DNA from: JAIXWP01 sp041391745
Lineage (GTDB): Bacteria > Bacteroidota > Bacteroidia > Flavobacteriales_D > Sanyastnellaceae
Reading direction: 5' to 3'
Assembly: GCA_041391745.1 (NCBI GenBank)
Contig: JAWKNK010000001.1
Location: 285,276-349,275, forward strand
DNA length: 64,000 nt
Shown here: positions 34,598-43,281 of the stretch, piece after piece
Position numbering within the stretch: position 1 is the first letter of the stretch
How the letters are laid out: each line of letters opens with the position of its first letter
Program-made: the position numbers and the translations under genes
Notes under the pieces: generated by a model
The model's database searches: none
Told to the model about the DNA's origin: nothing
What the model saw: only the letters and a program-made list of their open reading frames with translations

Positions 34598-36286
34598 TTA
34601 TCTAGAAACCGTAAACTTCTGTGATACGTGTTGTCCATCATGACCAACAAATATGATGAAGTACATTCCTGTTTGAAAATCATTTACGCTATACTGCATA
34701 GCTGGACCGTTCATTGAGAAAGTATCTACCAATTTACCTGTAGCATCGAATACTCTAATTTCTTGAAGTGAGCGATACTTATCAGTTGTAATCTGAATAA
34801 AGTCAGAAGCTAGTGTTGGGTAAAGTTGGAAATCATTAAAAGCTAACTCTTGGACTTGAGTAGACGTTGTTGGCGTACATGGAGCAGACAAAGAAGGTCC
34901 TACATAAGCGCCATCTAAAGCAATCAAACCAGTGCCTGAAGCATCCAACCAGTCCACTAGATCTTCATTAGCAGGGTTAGGATTTCCTGTCCAGTGTTTG
35001 TCCATTTTACCATAGTAATCAGGAGCTGTTGGAGAAGTACAGAATGAACCACCACCTGTAAGTGTTCCAACGATTCTTTTGTCTTTGTTGTAGATAGGTG
35101 AACCAGAGCTACCACCTTCAGTTACACCCCAGTTGGTTTCGGTTTGCACCCAGTTTACTCTCCAGTGGTGATTAGAAGCTCCCCAAGTCGCTGAAGCGAC
35201 ACTTCCACCTGTTGAGATTTTCTTCACATCTCCAGATGGGTGGTGAATACCCCAAACACGATGGCCATTTCCATCTGCAGTCGGAGCATCAGTGCCTGCG
35301 TACCAACCTGCATAAAATACATTCCAAGAGGCAGGAATGGCATCATCCATTTCCACCAAAGCAAAGTCACTACCTGAAGCTCCACCACCGTCGTTTGAGT
35401 CTGCACGCAAAATCAAACCTACTTTTTGGTATTGAGCAGGAGCACTGCCCGAACCACAGTTTGCACGTTGATAGCGGAAACGAACTGTAGAAGCTAAAAG
35501 ATCTGCTGTATTACTATCGATTGTACAGTGCATCGCGGTAAGGATGTAGTTTTTACAATCGTAATCTGTATTATTTACAAGAGTGCCCGAACAAAGTCCA
35601 ACACCGTTTCCAGCAACCAAAGACAAACGTACTTCAGCGTTCTTTTGATCTTCCCAATCATCTCCTTCTGGACAGTTTACATCTACTTCACATGGGTCAC
35701 TGCTACCTCGGTTTTCTGAAGAGCGATCATCTCTATAATCGTAGATAAATCGATAGAAGTGAATGAATCCTCTGATGACTAATCGAGGAGTTCCAATCAC
35801 ATTTGAAGGTTGAACATATTCTAAAATAGCTTCATCCCCGAAAACTTCAGGTGTACGATAAATTCCAGATTCATGATTTTCTGAAGCATCAAATGGACCT
35901 TCAAAATATGATCTATCAGCTGAATAAATAAAGTAAAAAGAACCTTGTGGCAAGTAGAAATCACTGAAGATAGCTCCTACTGCTTTTGCATTCGCAGTTC
36001 TAAATCTAAATTGACAAATTTGATTTCCATCTAAATCCGTGGTCCAATTTCCTTCTGCAGCGGCATCAACTGTTGTATTGATGATTTCCCCATACATGGA
36101 CATTTGGCCCATTTTATCTCCGTCTTCTGCTCTTCTGATCAATTCGTCTTGATCGAAAGTAGCCAATTCATACGTTTCAATGGAATTCAACTCATTATCA
36201 TTCATTGAGTAACCATAGGGATTTCCTTGAGAGTAGGTTACTAATGAAGATGTAAATGCTAATAAAGCAAGTAGCAATTTTTTCAT
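34598..36286 (-). CDS. Secreted trypsin-like serine endopeptidase with T9SS type A sorting domain
   Basis: A 562-residue secreted protease with signal peptide (KKLLLALLAFTSSLVTYSQ). Its S1-type domain contains His in YILTAMHC, Asp in GSDFALVEMDD and Ser in TEGGSSGSPIYN, the triad pattern of lysyl endopeptidase and related Achromobacter protease I enzymes. A pro-region of ~200 residues precedes it. The last ~75 residues (LYPTLASDFIQITTD... GMYFIIFVG... KFTVSR) are a type A T9SS sorting domain, so the enzyme is probably exported through T9SS and kept at the surface. Lysine specificity is not shown by the sequence. Confidence 0.9.
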   Translation of the reverse strand: MKKLLLALLAFTSSLVTYSQGNPYGYSMNDNELNSIETYELATFDQDELIRRAEDGDKMGQMSMYGEIINTTVDAAAEGNWTTDLDGNQICQFRFRTANAKAVGAIFSDFYLPQGSFYFIYSADRSYFEGPFDASENHESGIYRTPEVFGDEAILEYVQPSNVIGTPRLVIRGFIHFYRFIYDYRDDRSSENRGSSDPCEVDVNCPEGDDWEDQKNAEVRLSLVAGNGVGLCSGTLVNNTDYDCKNYILTAMHCTIDSNTADLLASTVRFRYQRANCGSGSAPAQYQKVGLILRADSNDGGGASGSDFALVEMDDAIPASWNVFYAGWYAGTDAPTADGNGHRVWGIHHPSGDVKKISTGGSVASATWGASNHHWRVNWVQTETNWGVTEGGSSGSPIYNKDKRIVGTLTGGGSFCTSPTAPDYYGKMDKHWTGNPNPANEDLVDWLDASGTGLIALDGAYVGPSLSAPCTPTTSTQVQELAFNDFQLYPTLASDFIQITTDKYRSLQEIRVFDATGKLVDTFSMNGPAMQYSVNDFQTGMYFIIFVGHDGQHVSQKFTVSR

Positions 36287-36430
36287 TTCTGAATATTTGA
36301 TTTACAGGTTTTCGGGCGAAATATAGGGTTTACATAGCATTGAACTAAAATTAAATTCTCGCTAATGATGAATTCTTATTCGCGTTGTAAATGCAATTTC
36401 TCTTCAAAAAACCCTAATTCTGCCTAGATT

Positions 36431-36463
36431 TTTGTTGAAAACAAGTGCTTCGAATTAGCTTTG
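36431..36463 (+). promoter_or_regulatory. Promoter for tsaC, box 4 nt before the GTG start
   Basis: TTTG at 36431-36434, a spacer of 21 nt and TAGCTTTG at 36456-36463, followed by TGTC and the GTG start. The match is good and the spacing implies a leaderless mRNA that begins at GTG. Confidence 0.6.
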
Positions 36464-36467
36464 TGTC

Positions 36468-37457
36468 GTGAACAAGATTTCAAATGACATAGAACTTGCA
36501 GCCGATTTTTTGCGACAAGGTGAATTGGTTGGTATTCCAACGGAAACCGTTTATGGTCTCGCAGCGAATGCTTTGGATTCAAAATCTGTCATTAAAATTT
36601 TCGAAGCCAAGAAACGTCCTTCATTCGATCCGCTAATTGTTCACATTGCAGGACTAGAAGAATTGGATAAGTATGCTTCAGTTCCTTTTGAACTTTGCAG
36701 AACTCTAGCCCAAAAATTTTGGCCCGGACCGCTCACTCTAGTGCTTCCAAAAAAGTCAATCATTCCAGATGAAGTCACTTCTGGCTTGGATACTGTTGGT
36801 GTCCGAGTTCCTGCGCATGCTATTACACTTGAGCTTTTAAAGAAGTTGGAGTTTCCACTTGCGGCGCCAAGTGCGAATCCCTTCGGCTACATCTCGCCTA
36901 CTCGCCCAGATCATGTTCAAGATCAACTGGGAAACGAGGTCGCCATCATTCTTGATGGTGGTGATTCTGAGTATGGAGTCGAATCGACGATTATTGAGGT
37001 CTTAAGCGAAAATACAGTTAGAGTATTAAGATGGGGAGGGTTGGATGAACAACTTCTTAAATCTTTGAAGATTGAGGTGACTTCTAATACAACATCTTCG
37101 AGCAATCCAACTGCTCCAGGGATGTTGCTATCCCATTATGCTCCGCGTAAGCCATTTTATACGGGAGTGCTATCCGAATTGCTAAAAATTCATGCAGGAA
37201 AGAAAATTGGCGTAATCCAATATTTACCGAATGTCATTGAAGAAAATGCTTCCATCGAATACCATGCACTATCAGCGATTGGCGATTTAAAAGAAGCAAG
37301 TCATCATCTATTTTCTTTGATGCGCAAACTAGATCAAAGTGATGTTGATGTAATTATTTGCGAATTCGTTCCTGACCGAGGCTTGGGTAAAGCAATCAAT
37401 GATAGACTCCGTCGTGCGTCATTCCCTTCTTTGAAAGGGCCTGATGATAAGTCGTAG
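36468..37457 (+). CDS. L-threonylcarbamoyladenylate synthase, Sua5 type
   Basis: A 329-residue enzyme making threonylcarbamoyl-AMP from threonine, bicarbonate and ATP for the t6A37 modification of ANN-decoding tRNAs. The YrdC fold (~1-200) contains PTETVYGLAANAL, IFEAKKRPSFDPLIVHI, FWPGPLTLVL and AAPSANPFGYISPT; the C-terminal ~120 residues are the Sua5 domain, SAPGMLLSHYAP-like in PTAPGMLLSHYAPRKPF. GTG 36468 gives the conserved N-terminus MNKISNDIELAADFL. Its last 39 nt overlap the convergent ndh gene. Confidence 0.94.
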   Translation: MNKISNDIELAADFLRQGELVGIPTETVYGLAANALDSKSVIKIFEAKKRPSFDPLIVHIAGLEELDKYASVPFELCRTLAQKFWPGPLTLVLPKKSIIPDEVTSGLDTVGVRVPAHAITLELLKKLEFPLAAPSANPFGYISPTRPDHVQDQLGNEVAIILDGGDSEYGVESTIIEVLSENTVRVLRWGGLDEQLLKSLKIEVTSNTTSSSNPTAPGMLLSHYAPRKPFYTGVLSELLKIHAGKKIGVIQYLPNVIEENASIEYHALSAIGDLKEASHHLFSLMRKLDQSDVDVIICEFVPDRGLGKAINDRLRRASFPSLKGPDDKS

Positions 37458-38690
37458 GTCGCGCGAGTGTCGGAAATAATTCTGTGCCCAATTGATAAGT
37501 ACTACAATTTTATTTCTGAATCCTACCAGTTGGTACACATGTACAAGAAGCCAAGCCATCCAAGCTATCCAACCAAACAAATTGAAACGTGGTAATTCCG
37601 TTACCGCCTTGTTTCTTCCAATAGTAGCCATCGATCCAAGATCTTTATAGACAAAAGGCTTCATCTCCTTCCCTGCTATTTTATTTTTAAAGTTTTTGGC
37701 GAGATGCGCTCCTTGCTGCATAGCCGGTTGCGCTACCATAGGAAGTCCAATAGGATATGCTTCTGTTATCATGGCAGAAACATCGCCAATAGAAAAAATA
37801 CTATCGCTTCCAACCATTTGACTTTGTGCATCTACGAGAATCCGACCGCCTTTTATAGCCGATTCAGGAATTCCATTTGGAACTACTCCCTTCACGCCCG
37901 CCGCCCAAATCAGTGTTGCTCCGCTCAATACTTTTCCAGAGTTACACATTACATTTTCTCCATCATAATCGGTAACTCGTGTATTCAGCCATATGTCTAC
38001 CCCCATTTTATCTAAAGCCTCATAGGCTTTTTTACTGCTCTTTTCATTCATCACTTTGAGCAATCGGCTATTGGCTTCTATGAGATGAATATCCATTCCT
38101 CTTATGTCGAGGTCGGGATAATCTTTTGGTAAAATGTCTTTTCTTAATTCCGCTATGGCACCAGCGAGTTCTACACCTGTCGGTCCACCACCTACTATCA
38201 CCACACTCATTAATGCCTCACGCTCTTTTAAGTCTTTGCTTAGAATCGCTCTTTCAAAATTTTGAAGTAGCAGACTTCGAATATCTAATGCTTCCGAAAC
38301 AGATTTCATAGGCATTGATCGCTCTTCCACTCTTGTATTACCAAAATAGTTGGAAGTGGCGCCTGTAGCAATCACAAGATAGTCGTAGGTTAAAGATCCA
38401 ATATTTGTAACAATCGTTTTCTTCTCCGTTAAAATGGATTCAACCTGGGCCATTCTAAAGAAGAAATTTGAAAATCCTGAAAATATTTTTCGAAAAGGGT
38501 AAGCGATGCTGCCTGGTTCTAGTCCTGCCGTAGCAACTTGGTACAACAAGGGTTGAAAAACGTGATAGTTATGTTTATCAATTAATACTACTTGAAAATC
38601 TGAATTCTTTAATCCTTTTGCTAAGCTCAACCCTCCGAATCCTCCACCTATGATTACAATTCTTTTTTTACTGGAAGGAGGTATATTCAT
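37419..38690 (-). CDS. ndh: Type II NADH dehydrogenase (NDH-2)
   Basis: A 423-residue membrane-associated flavoprotein that passes electrons from NADH to quinone without pumping protons. FAD site: KRIVIIGGGFGGLSLAKGL; NADH site: SVVIVGGGPTGVELAGAIAEL; and SIGDVSAMITEA is the second FAD motif. The C-terminal ~50 residues include a hydrophobic helix (FGWIAWMAWLLVHVYQLVGF) that helps membrane binding. Length is normal. Its 3' end overlaps tsaC by 39 nt on the opposite strand, and the upstream unknown lipoprotein gene ends 6 nt before its start. Confidence 0.94.
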   Translation of the reverse strand: MNIPPSSKKRIVIIGGGFGGLSLAKGLKNSDFQVVLIDKHNYHVFQPLLYQVATAGLEPGSIAYPFRKIFSGFSNFFFRMAQVESILTEKKTIVTNIGSLTYDYLVIATGATSNYFGNTRVEERSMPMKSVSEALDIRSLLLQNFERAILSKDLKEREALMSVVIVGGGPTGVELAGAIAELRKDILPKDYPDLDIRGMDIHLIEANSRLLKVMNEKSSKKAYEALDKMGVDIWLNTRVTDYDGENVMCNSGKVLSGATLIWAAGVKGVVPNGIPESAIKGGRILVDAQSQMVGSDSIFSIGDVSAMITEAYPIGLPMVAQPAMQQGAHLAKNFKNKIAGKEMKPFVYKDLGSMATIGRNKAVTELPRFNLFGWIAWMAWLLVHVYQLVGFRNKIVVLINWAQNYFRHSRDLRLIIRPFQRRE

Positions 38691-38696
38691 ACTCGT

Positions 38697-40850
38697 TTAA
38701 TTTTTGGTGTTATAAAATGTCTTGAAATATCCACATTCATTGATAGCTTGATCGAATAACTTGGTTTTTTTGTACTTCATCATTTCATTAAAATAAACTC
38801 CTGCAACAAAATCTCGATCGTCACTTTCACTTTTATTAAAATAAAATGCAATAAGTTCGCATTTGCTTAGAAGAAAAGTAGCCAAGGCTTTTTCCTCATC
38901 ATTTGCTGCTAAATCAAATGCTTTACGCCAATATTTTTTAGCATTATCTACACAATTTTCATCATCATTCAAGTGCATAGCATCATAATAGTCATACCAA
39001 TACAATTCTTCTTCTTCGGGCTCATACCAATTATTTAGATAAGGAAGCTGACCAAAGAGTCGGGCGTTACCATAATAACTCATGTTATAATATGCATTTC
39101 CCAATTCCAGTGCAGAGTCAAATGATTTCGTGCTTTCAAACACTTGATGCTTTTTGCTCAATTCATGAATAAAGCGGTCAAAGCTGTAAGCTTCACCTTG
39201 ATATTCTTCATGATCGCAGTCATGACAATCTTTCAAACGAAAAGAAAAAGGATCACCGTAAAGGGAATTGAAATTCTTCGCCTCTGGGTACTTGTTGTAA
39301 AGTTGATCGGCTGCATCAAATTGAACGTTATAAGTGTACAGCACAGCCAAATGATTTACCAATTCAATTTTATCTGAAGCTAAATTACCAAATACAATTT
39401 CACGAATCAGATCTTCCTTTGTTCCTGATTCCAATTCTTTGATGGCATTTTCAATATTTTTAATGTCTGTAAACTCCGCAACCGTTGGTCGAAACAGAAT
39501 TCTGAGGGGATCATTATTTAATCGAAGTTGCTCTGAAACGGTATTGATCAACTCAGATCTGTAACCAGAATAATCGTTTGATCCAATCTCAATGCAGTGT
39601 TTTATATTCCTTAAATCTGTATCAGATAATTGGTAAAGGCTTTTGCAATCGTGAATCGCTTTGAAGATCATTAACTGTTCCGCTAAGTCTTTATCTTTTC
39701 CATCATCCGACAGAATTGCTCTATTATTAAATGCTACCGCTTTTTCCGCCTCACCTAACAAATAATACATATAACCAACACTGGCCAGAGCTCTTGTTTT
39801 CTGACTGAACTCAGGTTTTTCAATTTGAGCAATTAAAAAATCAATATCCTCCTTGCTTGGAGTTTTTTCATCATCACCGTAGTAGAATTCACCATATCCT
39901 TTTATTTCATATTCAAATTCAGAAACGATACGTGCTACCATTAATCCGATCGACTCATGACTTGGATCCAATTTCATTATTTCAATAATTCCTCTTTTTG
40001 GATCGTTGTATACCGTTGCTAAAATCCAGGCATTTACTTTCTCCTCTGTGCTCGAACACAATTGCAAAGTCTTTTGAAAACCCTCTTCATCTTGCTGGTG
40101 AAAACTATAATGTGCAGATTGAGTGTATTCCGGATTCTCTGTCATCATTTTCACATACATGGAATTCGCTTTGGAATATTCCTTCATTTTCCAATAGCAA
40201 CCTGCAGCATACCCATAGGTTCTCCAATAGATATTATTCTTTTTGAAATTTGGGATATTCGACTCAAACACTTCAATACCATCTTCTGGATGATTTCCAA
40301 AATAAGCTCCTCTTACCAATTGAAAAGCTGCTCTTTGTTTTAGAAAAGGATCCATCTGCGCAATATAAAACGCTCTCCACTCCTCATATGTAGCACTGGC
40401 TAATGAGTCTACATTCTCAGTAGAACTGTACCAGTAAGGATGTGTATTTGCGTATTTTTCAGACTTCCGGGCAATCAATATGTATTGGAAAAAGCGCTTC
40501 AACTTGTCTTCTTTTGTTTTCAAACCTCGCCTTTGAAGTTCTTTTTCATCAGCCTTGTAAATGAGCTCTTTTAAATCATCGTATGTTAGGTTGTTATTCA
40601 AGAATTCGCTCCATTCCTGAATATTCAACTCGTAAAAATCAGGCGTGCTTCCATCATTATACCTGCTATCAGGAGTAAATGCGAAGAGTGAATAAGTTTG
40701 AGGAACAAATTTGCGATTGTTGATGTTGGAGTACGACTCCCAATAATAATCGCCTCCCGCACAGGCTAAAATGATTGCAATACCTACTACTGAAATACTA
40801 AAAGAAAAGTATCTATTCTTGAAGAATGAAAGAATCGTAGAAAGTGTCAT
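38697..40850 (-). CDS. Unknown lipoprotein with helical (TPR-like) repeats
   Basis: A 717-residue protein with an N-terminal hydrophobic segment ending in a lipobox, ILACAGG. The mature part is all-helical with TPR-like repeats, for example YGYAAGCYWKMKEYSKANSMYVKMM and ASVGYMYYLLGEAEKAVAFNNRAIL, and an acidic, aromatic stretch with DYYDAMHLNDDE near the end. I recognise no enzyme domain. Its start overlaps the 341-residue lipoprotein by 38 nt, so the two are translationally linked. The pair probably acts as one envelope module. Confidence 0.7.
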   Translation of the reverse strand: MTLSTILSFFKNRYFSFSISVVGIAIILACAGGDYYWESYSNINNRKFVPQTYSLFAFTPDSRYNDGSTPDFYELNIQEWSEFLNNNLTYDDLKELIYKADEKELQRRGLKTKEDKLKRFFQYILIARKSEKYANTHPYWYSSTENVDSLASATYEEWRAFYIAQMDPFLKQRAAFQLVRGAYFGNHPEDGIEVFESNIPNFKKNNIYWRTYGYAAGCYWKMKEYSKANSMYVKMMTENPEYTQSAHYSFHQQDEEGFQKTLQLCSSTEEKVNAWILATVYNDPKRGIIEIMKLDPSHESIGLMVARIVSEFEYEIKGYGEFYYGDDEKTPSKEDIDFLIAQIEKPEFSQKTRALASVGYMYYLLGEAEKAVAFNNRAILSDDGKDKDLAEQLMIFKAIHDCKSLYQLSDTDLRNIKHCIEIGSNDYSGYRSELINTVSEQLRLNNDPLRILFRPTVAEFTDIKNIENAIKELESGTKEDLIREIVFGNLASDKIELVNHLAVLYTYNVQFDAADQLYNKYPEAKNFNSLYGDPFSFRLKDCHDCDHEEYQGEAYSFDRFIHELSKKHQVFESTKSFDSALELGNAYYNMSYYGNARLFGQLPYLNNWYEPEEEELYWYDYYDAMHLNDDENCVDNAKKYWRKAFDLAANDEEKALATFLLSKCELIAFYFNKSESDDRDFVAGVYFNEMMKYKKTKLFDQAINECGYFKTFYNTKN

Positions 40851-41838
40851 TTAGTTCCGAAATATGTTTCGAATCTAAATCAAAAAATATGACTTCTCTA
40901 AACAATTCCGGATAATTATCAGATAAAAGCTTCGATGCTTCAGATAAGCTTTTTCCATTCACTCCTTCTAATTTTATTTCGTCTCCATCTCTCAAATACG
41001 CTCCTGAATAGTAGCCAGAGCGGATACACACAAATCTGTTTTCATTTATTTGATGAAAAATCGAATCGTTAGCCAATTTATTGAAGTCCCATTCTGAGAT
41101 GAGTTGTACCACAGATTTATCTCGAATATGTATTGCCCAAGAGAAGACAGGTAAAGCCGCATTTAACGGCAACGGATAGCTTTTTAATTTGTCCAAGTAT
41201 TGCTTGCCTATTTCATTATCCAAAATAGAATTGGATTCGTCTGAAGAAATCTTACCCATGTTGTAGTACATCAAGACACCACGAGCAACAGGCGGCACAC
41301 CAGTGTTTTCAGCATATTTAATTTGATGTAACCGAATAGTTGACTCTAGCTCCCATTCAGGTCGAATGGAATTAATTGCTTTTAAAAATTGAAAATACTT
41401 GTCCTTTGTTCCTACAGTCCAATCGCAGTCAATTTGACAATTTTTAATTTCAATTTTCCCCTTAAATGCCAAGTTATCTATTAATCGAGTAGAGTGCTCC
41501 GCCAGGGCAGTAATACTATCTGCAGAGATGTTTTCGAATACTGTATTTTTAATAAAAACCACTGGCGTTATGCTATAGTAGTCTGGTCTTGATACCCAAG
41601 AAATCGGTGCAATGGGAATAGCAATTTGCTTGTTTTTGTCCCAATCAATATCAAAAAATCGACAATACAATTTTTCAATATTATGATCAAGAAAATGCTC
41701 TTCAATAGAATCCAACTCGAAACTTGTTTCCCAGAAGTAGATGCTTTGAGACTTGGCGATTGGAGTAGCTTTTTCCTTACAACTCAGAAGAATCAGGCAG
41801 GCTGACAATGATGAAAAGATCAATAATTTGAGTTGCAT
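40813..41838 (-). CDS. Unknown lipoprotein, possible TIM-barrel enzyme
   Basis: A 341-residue lipoprotein (lipobox ILLSCKE). Motifs such as LYCRFFDIDWD, KIEIKNCQIDCDWTVGTKDKYFQFLKAI, LESTIRLHQIKYAENTGVPPVARGVLMYYNMGKI and VFSWAIHIR suggest alternating beta/alpha units with acidic residues at strand ends, as in glycoside-hydrolase-like TIM barrels. This fold assignment is inference, and I cannot name a family. It is the first gene of an overlapping pair with the 717-residue lipoprotein (38 nt overlap). Confidence 0.65.
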   Translation of the reverse strand: MQLKLLIFSSLSACLILLSCKEKATPIAKSQSIYFWETSFELDSIEEHFLDHNIEKLYCRFFDIDWDKNKQIAIPIAPISWVSRPDYYSITPVVFIKNTVFENISADSITALAEHSTRLIDNLAFKGKIEIKNCQIDCDWTVGTKDKYFQFLKAINSIRPEWELESTIRLHQIKYAENTGVPPVARGVLMYYNMGKISSDESNSILDNEIGKQYLDKLKSYPLPLNAALPVFSWAIHIRDKSVVQLISEWDFNKLANDSIFHQINENRFVCIRSGYYSGAYLRDGDEIKLEGVNGKSLSEASKLLSDNYPELFREVIFFDLDSKHISELNDTFYDSFILQE

Positions 41839-41858
41839 GTTGTAAAAGTAAAATAAAA

Positions 41859-41883
41859 AAGGCCGACAGTATTTGTCGACCTT
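41859..41883 (-). terminator. Terminator of tRNA-Met
   Basis: On the minus strand: AAGGTCGACA, loop AATAC, TGTCGGCCTT, then TTTTTT. One G-U pair in the stem. It closes the tRNA transcript before the lipoprotein gene. Confidence 0.85.
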
Positions 41884-41887
41884 TTTG

Positions 41888-41961
41888 TAGCGGGGGGGGG
41901 GCTTGAACCCCCGACCTCATGATTATGAATCATGCGCTCTAACCAGCTGAGCTACCCCGCC
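41888..41961 (-). tRNA. tRNA-Met (anticodon CAT)
   Basis: Cloverleaf on the minus strand: acceptor GGCGGGG with CCCCGCT (first pair G-U), D-arm TAGCTCAGCTGGTTAGAGC, anticodon stem CATGA/TCATG with loop TTCATAA, anticodon CAT, T-arm GGGGGTTCAAGCCCCC and discriminator A. The CCA end is not encoded (ACA follows). The elongator type is more likely than initiator because the acceptor stem is paired at position 1-72. A block of ten C on this strand is exactly accounted for by the T-stem, loop and acceptor stem. Confidence 0.95.
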
Positions 41962-41978
41962 ATTCGCTAAAGCGGGCG

Positions 41979-41986
41979 CAAATATA
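41979..41986 (-). promoter_or_regulatory. TAnnTTTG promoter box for tRNA-Met
   Basis: Minus strand TATATTTG, ending 17 nt before the tRNA 5' end. The upstream region is AT-rich with a TTTTTG about 16 nt away as a possible -33. Confidence 0.6.
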
Positions 41987-42171
41987 GCTTTTTTTCTTTA
42001 TTCAAAAACTTTCAATAAAAATTCATTCTTTTTTCGCTCGCTTTTCATTCTAATTCATTGAAAAACAATTCTACTTCATTTATTCTAAATGCAAGAAAAA
42101 CGGGCATTTTCTGTGATTTTTAATATAAAAACGTTATCCTTGCAAAACATACCTAGCCAAAATTATTGCTT

Positions 42172-42552
42172 ATGGAAAAGACCAAACTGGAGCTCGAATA
42201 CATTCTTCGAACTTCTGACCACATACTTTACAACTGTATTTCTACGCCTTCTGGATTTGAAGATTGGTTTGCTGATGAGGTAAACATTCGTGACGACGTT
42301 TTTACCTTCATCTGGGAAGGCGAAGAGCGCAAGGCAAAACTTGTTTCAAGCAAAAAAAATCAGTTTACCAAATTTCACTGGTTAGACGAAGGAAAGGATA
42401 AAACTTTTTTCGAATTGCGCATCAAGATTGATGAAATGACAGGCGAAGTAGCTTTAATCATCACTGATTTCTGCGATGAAGATGAAGAAGATGAAGTAAG
42501 AATGTTGTGGGATAGTTCTGTCGAAAACCTCAAAAGAACAATCGGCGGCTAA
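42172..42552 (+). CDS. START-like domain protein
   Basis: A 126-residue cytoplasmic protein of the Bacteroidota START-like family (Bet v 1 fold). The sequence LELEYILRTSDHILYNCISTPSGFEDWFADEVNIRDDVFTFIWEGEERKAKL gives the typical lead strand, two helices and beta-sheet; ligand is unknown. The C-terminal helix is VRMLWDSSVENLKRTI. The first ORF codon upstream (TTG 42166) is ignored in favour of ATG 42172, which gives the family N-terminus. A TATCCTTG box (one mismatch) lies ~30 nt upstream. It abuts trmN6 with no gap. Confidence 0.85.
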   Translation: MEKTKLELEYILRTSDHILYNCISTPSGFEDWFADEVNIRDDVFTFIWEGEERKAKLVSSKKNQFTKFHWLDEGKDKTFFELRIKIDEMTGEVALIITDFCDEDEEDEVRMLWDSSVENLKRTIGG

Positions 42553-43278
42553 TTACCACTTAGTGTAAAGCTCCTTTGTAATGTTCTTATAGGCTTCGGA
42601 AAAATTTCCGGGGCTACTTTCAATGAGAATCGATTCCATAAAAGGCTCTGAAGGGCAATTCGCCTTGCAAAATTCAACCATAACTCTTGAGGAATCCTTG
42701 TAAGCCAATGTAAATATGTGGCAAATTCGCAATGGTGACATTCCAACTTCCTGCGCTGCAAAGGTCCATCTCGATAGTTGATTCTTCGGAAATATTAATG
42801 CCAGTCTACCATTCTCCGTAAGCAAGGGTCTAGCTTTTTTCAAAAACTCCTCGGCCGGTAAGCTATCGTCGTGCCGCGCAGCACTTCTGCTTGGATTAGA
42901 AGCTTTCAGAGATTGAGAAAAGTATGGTGGATTAGAAATGATTAAATCAAACTTTTCCTTGGTTGCGATTTTTAGAAAATCTCCTAAATGTGCTTTGAGT
43001 CTATTCGACCAGGGGGAAATAGAAAAATTGTGAGCCGCATCTTCTACGCTCCCTTCATCTATTTCAATTGATTCAATGAATGCCGATTGATTGCGTTGAG
43101 CACAGATCAAAGAGATAACTCCTGTGCCCGATCCAACATCTAAAATATGATTTGCGTTTTCCACGTTTGCCCATGCCGCCAAAAGCACACCATCAGTTCC
43201 CACTCTCATGGCACTTCGAGATTGATATACTTCGAATTGCTTAAATCTAAATGGCTTCTCTGGCATAGATGGGATCAT
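42553..43278 (-). CDS. tRNA1(Val) (adenine(37)-N6)-methyltransferase
   Basis: A 241-residue class I SAM-dependent methyltransferase of the TrmN6/YfiC type. SAM motif ILDVGSGTGVISLICAQR, catalytic NPPYF (DLIISNPPYFSQSLK), and the RVGTDGVLLAAWAN start are characteristic. It methylates A37 of tRNA-Val. Alternative N6-adenine targets cannot be excluded. It lies at the end of the minus-strand run thiolase-paaY-trmN6, abutting START on the 3' side. Confidence 0.9.
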   Translation of the reverse strand: MIPSMPEKPFRFKQFEVYQSRSAMRVGTDGVLLAAWANVENANHILDVGSGTGVISLICAQRNQSAFIESIEIDEGSVEDAAHNFSISPWSNRLKAHLGDFLKIATKEKFDLIISNPPYFSQSLKASNPSRSAARHDDSLPAEEFLKKARPLLTENGRLALIFPKNQLSRWTFAAQEVGMSPLRICHIFTLAYKDSSRVMVEFCKANCPSEPFMESILIESSPGNFSEAYKNITKELYTKW

Positions 43279-43281
43279 AAA

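Noticed and set aside
41891..41901. Run of ten G as possible sequence error
   Set aside because: The count fits exactly the T-loop, T-stem and acceptor stem of tRNA-Met.
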